Shown: positions 59,413 through 64,000 of the stretch, piece by piece
Position numbering within the stretch: position 1 is the stretch's first letter
How the letters are laid out: the number at the start of each line of letters is the position of its first letter
Source: Oenococcus kitaharae DSM 17330
Lineage (GTDB): Bacteria > Bacillota > Bacilli > Lactobacillales > Lactobacillaceae
Assembly (NCBI RefSeq): GCF_000241055.1
Contig: NZ_CM001398.1
Coordinates: 717,190 to 781,189 of the forward strand
DNA length: 64,000 bases
Direction of reading: 5' to 3'
Notes under the pieces: model-generated
The model's database searches: none
Told to the model about the DNA's origin: nothing
Seen by the model: only the letters and a program-made list of their open reading frames with translations
Translations under genes and position numbers: made by a program

Positions 59413-59817
59413 CTACCTCACTACGTGTATACCATAGAATTTATGTGTTTTGTAATTGAAAGATAACTCTACATATTTATAGTTTACTTGAGAAACATTA
59501 TAACCAATTGCACCAATAATAAAACTTAGAGCAGGTGCGGCCTCACCTGATGCAAGCCCAACAATTGTGCCACCGATATAAAATAGCTGATCCACTTGGC
59601 TTTTAGTCATTCTAATAGAAACGTAACCAGATGTTTTTTCTAGAACTTTGCCTACCGCGGCTCCTTGCCCAACATTCGGGCTCATATAAGGCTGATTATA
59701 AGTTGTGGCTATGTTGCTATTAATCGGACTAGCAGTGTCCGCAAAGGCTGCTAGTGGCGTGACTGCTGTCGACAGTGTTACTGCAACCAAGGCTGAAGCT
59801 AGAATTTTCTTCTTCAT
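59413..59817 (-). CDS. Sec-secreted 134-residue protein, bacteriocin-like features
   Basis: A clear signal peptide MKKKILASALVAVTLSTAV...PLAAFA with probable cleavage before DTASP. The mature ~108 residues contain a polar N-terminal part, a Gly/Ala-rich hydrophobic stretch (YIGGTIVGLASGEAAPALSF) near residues 80-105 and a Tyr-rich end (YKYVELSFNYKTHKFYG). No double-glycine leader, no Cys. A hydrophobic insertion segment in a small secreted protein next to membrane-protein partners resembles a pore-forming bacteriocin or toxin but matches no family I recognise. Expressed from operator copy A, downstream of rgg. Confidence 0.7.
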   Translation of the reverse strand: MKKKILASALVAVTLSTAVTPLAAFADTASPINSNIATTYNQPYMSPNVGQGAAVGKVLEKTSGYVSIRMTKSQVDQLFYIGGTIVGLASGEAAPALSFIIGAIGYNVSQVNYKYVELSFNYKTHKFYGIHVVR

Positions 59818-59835
59818 TTTTTAATTTTCTCCCTT

Positions 59836-59911
59836 TCTTAGAATTAAGTTCAGACTACTGCTTTTAATATGCATTCAAAAAAATTCGCTAAATAAGCGAA
59901 TTAGCAACTCT
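59836..59911 (-). promoter_or_regulatory. Operator/promoter repeat, copy A
   Basis: Holds a perfect inverted repeat AATTCGCT (59882-59889), 5 nt, AGCGAATT (59895-59902). On the minus strand, TTTAGC (59887-59892) and TATTAA (59864-59869), 17 nt apart, are the likely -35 and -10, so the palindrome covers the -35. About 75% of the segment is shared with copy B at 58631-58706. It reads toward the secreted-protein gene; rgg ends just upstream. Confidence 0.75.
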
Positions 59912-59939
59912 TTTCATTACCTTTTTTGCGAGTAAAGCT

Positions 59940-60821
59940 TCATTTGTTAGAGCTTAAGTATTTTTGAAGATAATCTTCATAGGAAGAAGCTAGGCGATCA
60001 GCGCCTAAGTCACGAAGCTGTTGGATCAAAATGCGATTCTTGTCACGACCTTTTTCGATGTCTAGCTCAAATAAGTTTTCTAGAAATTGGACTTTGAAAC
60101 GTACAAGCAGCAGAGGCTCATCTTTACCTAATAGGTGTTTGACCTTAGCGAGCATTGCTTTCGCCTCTTTTTGTTGGTTTTTTCTGAATAAAAGGTCAAC
60201 AATATTAGTCAAAGTAGTCAAAATATTGCTATGTAAAGGGCCTACCTGATCCTTATAAACGAGTTCTTTTGCGACCACTTCTATCATTTTAGTGGAAGCC
60301 AGGGGTGCTGTATTATTAAAAACTGATAAATTGAAGGCATCCCAATTTTGAAGCTGCATAAAATGGTCTTCTAATTGCTCAACGATTGTCTCTTTAAGAT
60401 GGAACCGCCCTTCTGATTCTTTAATTAATGCAGCAAGCGTTGTTAATTCGATCAGATTGAGCACATTACCATCGTGTCCAAAATCTTCTTGCAACTGCTT
60501 GGCGTTAGTTTCTATCGTACTTAAATCGTTAGCCTCGTAATCACGTCTGACTTCTCTTAGAAATTGCCCATACCGACCCCTGAGACTTAAATCAATTTCC
60601 TTTGTCGAAGAAACTTGTTCGTAAAAGGAATCTAAATCTACATTCATCCTTTTTAAGAGCCGGGCTAAATCCAAAAAGGTAAGATGATTTTTGCCCACTT
60701 CAAATTTGTTTAACGAGGAATAAGAGATGATTCCTTGAGCTAGTTCCTGTCCTGAAATGTGATTGCCTTTTCTAATTTCTCTGAACAGCTTGCCGGCTTT
60801 TTTAAAATCTTCCTCGTACAT
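59940..60821 (-). CDS. Rgg/GadR/MutR-family transcriptional regulator
   Basis: Protein of 293 residues, normal for Rgg. An HTH_3 domain fills residues 8-63 (LFREIRKGNHISGQELAQGIISYSSLNKFEVGKNHLTFLDLARLLKRM), followed by TPR-like helical repeats to the end. Rgg proteins bind short hydrophobic pheromones imported by Opp/Ami and switch bacteriocin, competence or surface genes. A 42-residue hydrophobic peptide gene is divergent 56 bp away, the standard rgg/shp layout. The downstream cluster with two operator repeats is the likely target. Confidence 0.87.
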   Translation of the reverse strand: MYEEDFKKAGKLFREIRKGNHISGQELAQGIISYSSLNKFEVGKNHLTFLDLARLLKRMNVDLDSFYEQVSSTKEIDLSLRGRYGQFLREVRRDYEANDLSTIETNAKQLQEDFGHDGNVLNLIELTTLAALIKESEGRFHLKETIVEQLEDHFMQLQNWDAFNLSVFNNTAPLASTKMIEVVAKELVYKDQVGPLHSNILTTLTNIVDLLFRKNQQKEAKAMLAKVKHLLGKDEPLLLVRFKVQFLENLFELDIEKGRDKNRILIQQLRDLGADRLASSYEDYLQKYLSSNK

Positions 60822-60877
60822 TTGGAATTATTATGACATATATCTGATAGTATGGTAAACAAAAAAGGGCTAATATC

Positions 60878-61006
60878 ATGAAAAAACTAATTCGAAATTT
60901 CCAATTATTATTTCTGACCATTTTGGGTGTATATATCATTATCGATCCAGATGGACAAGGAAGTGAATATATTAAAAATGCTTTTAATATCTTGATTATC
61001 AAGTAA
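60878..61006 (+). CDS. Short hydrophobic peptide, candidate Rgg pheromone precursor
   Basis: ATG 60878 encodes 42 residues: basic start MKKLIRN, hydrophobic middle (LLFLTILGVYIII), polar DPDGQGSEY and hydrophobic C-terminal end KNAFNILIIK. SHP pheromones are similar small precursors whose C-terminal ~8 residues are released and re-imported. It is divergent from the rgg gene with 56 bp between. It is longer than most SHPs and ends in Lys, not Gly, so the identity is not certain. aaaaaaggg is the ribosome site. Confidence 0.6.
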   Translation: MKKLIRNFQLLFLTILGVYIIIDPDGQGSEYIKNAFNILIIK

Positions 61007-61212
61007 AATTTTCGCACAAGCAGATGGGGTTCAAGTTAGATTTTCGGCCTGCCTGTCTTTTGCTTGTCTTCAAACAGAAAAGTGCTATATTATTAAGCTA
61101 ATGGCTGGATATACTCAAAGCATATAGATGGTCACATACGGTTAGCTGCTGGATACAGTTTTCAAAAGCGTGCGAAAGATTAAATCATTCAATCGAGAGA
61201 AAGGGCACAATC

Positions 61213-61506
61213 ATGAAAAAAGATAAGGGTTTGAGTAATGAAGACCACATCCTGCAGGAAATCAATCTGATTTTAACAACCGATATTCGTGATGACGAAC
61301 GATCACTTTTGGTTGATGGTCAGCATGCCTTGGAAAAGAAACAGTATTTTCCCAGAATTGTCAGTAGGCTGCAAGGTGGCCTGACACCTCTGGCTGTTAG
61401 CCGAAAAATGTCAGAGAGCGTCAAGGGACTTTATCTAGAACTGATGAAATTTAGTGATAAAGGCTTTGGTCATGGCATGTTTATGGTTTGGGGAAATTCT
61501 TTTTAA
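61213..61506 (+). CDS. Enterocin A-type bacteriocin immunity protein
   Basis: Protein of 97 residues, all-helical, cytosolic, fitting PF08951: ILQEINLILTTDIRDDERSLLVDGQHALEKKQYFPRIVSRLQGGLTPLAVSRKMSESVKGLYLELMKF. Such proteins protect producers from class IIa bacteriocins by binding the mannose PTS receptor complex. No pediocin-like bacteriocin gene was seen beside it, so it may serve as defence against rivals. Possible promoter TTGTCT/TATATT lies ~120 nt upstream. Confidence 0.85.
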   Translation: MKKDKGLSNEDHILQEINLILTTDIRDDERSLLVDGQHALEKKQYFPRIVSRLQGGLTPLAVSRKMSESVKGLYLELMKFSDKGFGHGMFMVWGNSF

Positions 61507-61681
61507 GTAACACGTGAATCTTAGCGGTCTCGCGCCTGCATTGGAGAAATGATTTTGATCATGCACAGGAAAAATGATTTCTAACTAAAAAGCGTTTAGT
61601 TGCCGCCGAACGCCATTCAAAATGAACCGGCAGTTGCTAGCTTAACGGTGTAACATTGCGTTTTTTCAAAAATAAACATAG

Positions 61682-62275
61682 TCACTCATGTTCTAAATAA
61701 ATCGGTAGAATAATCTCATCGATGAGCAGTTCTAGTGCGGCTTGATCGGTATTTTCTCTAACAAAGACGCGATAGCGCAGCCAATCAAAAGGAAGCAATT
61801 TCAGTGTTCTTGATAGATTTTGTTTGACGGGTTCTCCACGATTAGCTGCTCGTTGCAAAACACGGTCAATCGCATGAATATCAATGTCGGAATTTTCGCC
61901 GATGATCCCAGGAAGAGAATCGGTATACATATCGGGCTCGGTCAGAATTTCTCTGATCAGGCTTTTGCCAATGACATCCACACTAACCAAAAAACGCTTC
62001 ATCACTTGGAAAAGATCTTCGCGCAGATCGCTGCCGCTAAGGGTTACTTCATCCACTTTACCGTTGTTTTCCCGGCGAATTTGGTCTTGGAGTGCGGCTA
62101 AAGCCAGTTCAAAAGGTGTCTTCCAGCGACGATAAATAACCGGTTTGCTGGTTGCAGCCTGCTGAGCGACTCGCTCAAATGTTAAAGCCCGAAATCCATC
62201 TTCATTAATAATTTTTCGTGCGGTAATAAATATATCTTTTTCTAGTTCCTGCCCGCGTCGTCTTTTTTCAGCCAT
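61682..62275 (-). CDS. TetR-family repressor of the divergent MFS pump
   Basis: Protein of 197 residues. TetR HTH: FITARKIINEDGFRALTFERVAQQAATSKPVIYRRWKTPFEL. The ligand-binding C-terminal part is divergent. It faces the MFS gene across 108 bp containing two imperfect-palindrome operators, the usual self-and-pump control. Confidence 0.9.
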   Translation of the reverse strand: MAEKRRRGQELEKDIFITARKIINEDGFRALTFERVAQQAATSKPVIYRRWKTPFELALAALQDQIRRENNGKVDEVTLSGSDLREDLFQVMKRFLVSVDVIGKSLIREILTEPDMYTDSLPGIIGENSDIDIHAIDRVLQRAANRGEPVKQNLSRTLKLLPFDWLRYRVFVRENTDQAALELLIDEIILPIYLEHE

Positions 62276-62285
62276 AATTTTCCTA

Positions 62286-62366
62286 TTAAGAAACTTTAAG
62301 TATCTTATTGACTTTCCGTCCTAAGAGTAATATAACATTTCTTGTTAAGAAACTTTTAGTATCTTA
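62286..62366 (+). promoter_or_regulatory. MFS promoter flanked by two TetR operators
   Basis: TAAGAAACTT-T-AAGTATCTTA (62287-62307) and TAAGAAACTT-T-TAGTATCTTA (62346-62366) are near-identical imperfect palindromes 59 bp apart. Between them is TTGACT (62308-62313), 17 nt, TATAAC (62331-62336). The first site abuts -35 and the second covers the early transcript. Confidence 0.88.
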
Positions 62367-62383
62367 AACAAAAAGGAGACATC

Positions 62384-63865
62384 ATGCAGAAAAGAGAAAA
62401 TACCATTTCCAAATCCACGATGGTAACTGCTTGGATTTTGGTTTTGGGAGCGATTGCACCTTTATTAGATTCGACAATGGTGAATATCGCAATTCATAGC
62501 CTGGTTAAAAATTTGAACAGCTCAATTTCAACCATACAGTGGACTATTACAGGTTATGTGTTAGCGACAGGAATAGCTGTCCCTTTTTCCAGCTGGTTGT
62601 TAAACAAATTTGATGGCAAATTTGTTTTTGTATCCGGTGAAATACTATTTGTCCTGGGTTCTATTCTTTCAGCTTTAGCTGGCAACGCACAATTTTTAAT
62701 TGGCGCGCGCTTAGTGCAAGGATTTGCTGGCGGCATTATCATGCCTTTATTGACGACTTTACTGGTTCAAACGGCTGGTCAAAAAGTTATGGGGCAAATG
62801 ATGGCAACTGTTGGGCTGCCGATTATTCTAGGGCCTTTGGTGGGGCCGGTAATTGGCGGCGTCATTATTCGATATTTATCTTGGCAGTGGATTTTTTGGG
62901 TTAATGTCCCTGTAGCACTGATTGCGATCATTTTGATTCTGTTAAAAATGCCGAATTACCCGGCACAAAATAAATCGGCCAAAATGGATTTTGTCGGTAT
63001 ATTTTTCATTGCTGCAGCGACAACGAGTATTATTTATGCGATTGTGCGTGCAGCACGAGATGCCAGTTTCTTAAATCAAAGCACGCTCTGGTTCATGGGC
63101 TTGGGCCTGATTTTATTGCTTTTGTACTTAGCTTGGGCCTTTCGGCTCAAAGAAAAAGCTGTTTTGCCTCTCAGTTTATTTAAATATCGTTCGTTTAATG
63201 GATCGGTGCTTGGGTTATTAATTGCTGGCACTGTTTTAAATGGCGCTATGCTGGTATTACCTTTGTTTTTTCAAAACATCCGCGGTATGAGCGTGATGGC
63301 AGCCGGGCTGGCTCTGATTCCACAAGGCATTGGTATGCTGGTCTCTAGGACGCTCACTGGCAGATTAACGGATAAGATCGGAGCTAAGTATGTGGTTTTA
63401 GCGAGTCTGGTGGTCACTTTTGCCGGTACAATTCCTTTTTATTGGATTGATGGCCAAACGCCATATTGGCTGATCGCTTTTGTTCTTTTAATTAGAGGAA
63501 TCGGTGCTGGCGGTATCTTGATGCCTCTAATGGCTGACTCGTATACAGGTATGGAGGGCCGATTCATTCCGGCCGCTTCGATTGGTTCGCGTACCATTCA
63601 AAACATTGGCAGTGCCTTTGGATCGGCGATTGTCACGACCTTAATGACGGCTTACTCGCACACTCAGATAAAACAATTCAAAGTGAATTTAGCGAATGGC
63701 CACTTTCAAATGAAACCGTTAAAGATGCACCAATTTATTCTGCAGCACTTGGATTTGATCCAAGCACATTCCTTTCAGTATGCCTTTCTGTGCATTGCGA
63801 TCGCTGCTTTATTAATTGCTTTGCCATGTATTCTTTTAACCAACAGAATGAAGAGCGACAAATGA
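62384..63865 (+). CDS. MFS drug-efflux transporter, DHA2 (EmrB/QacA) type
   Basis: Protein of 493 residues with 14 membrane segments. LLDSTMVNIAIHSLVKNL in helix 1, GARLVQGFAGGIIMPLLTT and GPLVGPVIGGVIIRYLSWQWIF (motif C) are typical DHA2 features. aaaaggagacatc is the ribosome site. It is controlled by the divergent TetR protein. Substrate unknown. The gene ends at a hairpin with T run. Confidence 0.92.
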   Translation: MQKRENTISKSTMVTAWILVLGAIAPLLDSTMVNIAIHSLVKNLNSSISTIQWTITGYVLATGIAVPFSSWLLNKFDGKFVFVSGEILFVLGSILSALAGNAQFLIGARLVQGFAGGIIMPLLTTLLVQTAGQKVMGQMMATVGLPIILGPLVGPVIGGVIIRYLSWQWIFWVNVPVALIAIILILLKMPNYPAQNKSAKMDFVGIFFIAAATTSIIYAIVRAARDASFLNQSTLWFMGLGLILLLLYLAWAFRLKEKAVLPLSLFKYRSFNGSVLGLLIAGTVLNGAMLVLPLFFQNIRGMSVMAAGLALIPQGIGMLVSRTLTGRLTDKIGAKYVVLASLVVTFAGTIPFYWIDGQTPYWLIAFVLLIRGIGAGGILMPLMADSYTGMEGRFIPAASIGSRTIQNIGSAFGSAIVTTLMTAYSHTQIKQFKVNLANGHFQMKPLKMHQFILQHLDLIQAHSFQYAFLCIAIAALLIALPCILLTNRMKSDK

Positions 63866-63897
63866 ACGGCTTATGATGACCGTTAATGGAGTGATAA

Positions 63898-63921
63898 AAA
63901 AAGACCTCAAGCGGTCTTTTT
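63898..63921. terminator. Terminator after the DHA2 pump
   Basis: AAAAAGACC (63898-63906) and GGTCTTTTT (63913-63921), 6-nt loop; can serve the minus strand as well. Confidence 0.85.
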
Positions 63922-63958
63922 ATTATGATTCGTTAATTTTTGTTTAGTTGTTTGCTGC

Positions 63959-64000
63959 TTAATTTGGTGTCGCTTCTGAACTTTTCGAAGTTTTGCCTGT
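63959..64000 (-). CDS. Possible C-terminal end of a minus-strand gene
   Basis: A minus-strand frame enters from beyond the window and ends ...TGKTSKSSEATPN at a TAA (63959-63961), 38 nt from a bidirectional terminator. Only 13 residues are visible, so this is weak. Confidence 0.3.
   Translation of the reverse strand, partial: TGKTSKSSEATPN

Noticed and set aside
59413-59817. Lactococcin 972-family or double-glycine bacteriocin
   Set aside because: Neither the Trp/Gly pattern of the 972 family nor a GG leader is present; only general bacteriocin-like traits remain.
58631-59911. Insertion-sequence ends or MITE as explanation of the duplicated segment
   Set aside because: No terminal inverted repeats or target duplications frame the copies, and both sit precisely at gene starts with promoter elements aligned.
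1-64000. tRNA, rRNA, CRISPR or transposase sequences
   Set aside because: None was recognised on reading; a covariance-model scan would be needed to exclude a tRNA fully.

Overview
The window reads as chromosome of a low-to-middle GC lactic acid bacterium of the Leuconostocaceae, most likely genus Oenococcus (inference). The evidence is a small heat-shock protein very like Oenococcus Lo18/Hsp18 behind CtsR boxes, RexA/RexB-type AddAB, a dlt operon with DltX, and strong Shine-Dalgarno (SD) sites mixed with SD-less starts. Species was not determined. No rRNA, tRNA, CRISPR array or insertion sequence was seen.

Layout. 1-5456: end of a pyrimidine operon (carB interrupted by an in-frame amber codon, then pyrF, pyrE, pyrD and an MFS carrier). 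5532-8469: an ABC-2 exporter, then a MarR regulator coupled to a cation-efflux-like protein. 8693-10569: two small membrane proteins and a drug-type MFS pump. 10590-14431: a beta-hydroxyacid dehydrogenase divergent from a TrpXYZ-type ABC importer, whose leader encodes a 15-residue peptide with three consecutive Trp codons followed by an attenuator. 14506-17986: SRAP protein, aquaporin, small stress-type protein, PepF. 18040-25848: sigma-54, a LevR-type activator and a mannose-family PTS behind a textbook -24/-12 promoter. 25934-28019: lone EIIC-like protein and a DUF915 hydrolase. 28096-32533: dltXABCD. 32582-40240: Hsp18 and AddB/AddA. 40271-41766: a second Trp leader peptide and attenuator ahead of a lone trpB. 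41832-56023: alpha-galactosidase, MFS/MarR pair, and housekeeping genes (gpmA, tag, dut, radA, pgmB, rdgB, gltX).

56131-61506 is an accessory island: a frameshifted NTF2-like gene, a run of small membrane proteins on the minus strand, a Sec-secreted 134-residue protein, an Rgg-family regulator, a divergent 42-residue hydrophobic peptide (SHP-like), and an enterocin-A-type immunity protein. A roughly 76-bp promoter segment with a palindrome occurs twice in the island, before the secreted protein and before a membrane-protein gene. This suggests a peptide-responsive Rgg regulon. 61682-63865 is a TetR/MFS pair with two operators.

The two most notable systems are (i) the pair of Trp leader-peptide attenuators, one on tryptophan import and one on orphan TrpB, in a group where T-box control is the usual expectation, and (ii) the Rgg/SHP-like island with its duplicated operator. 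Six genes also have a -10-like hexamer 6-7 nt before ATG and no SD, which suggests leaderless transcripts.
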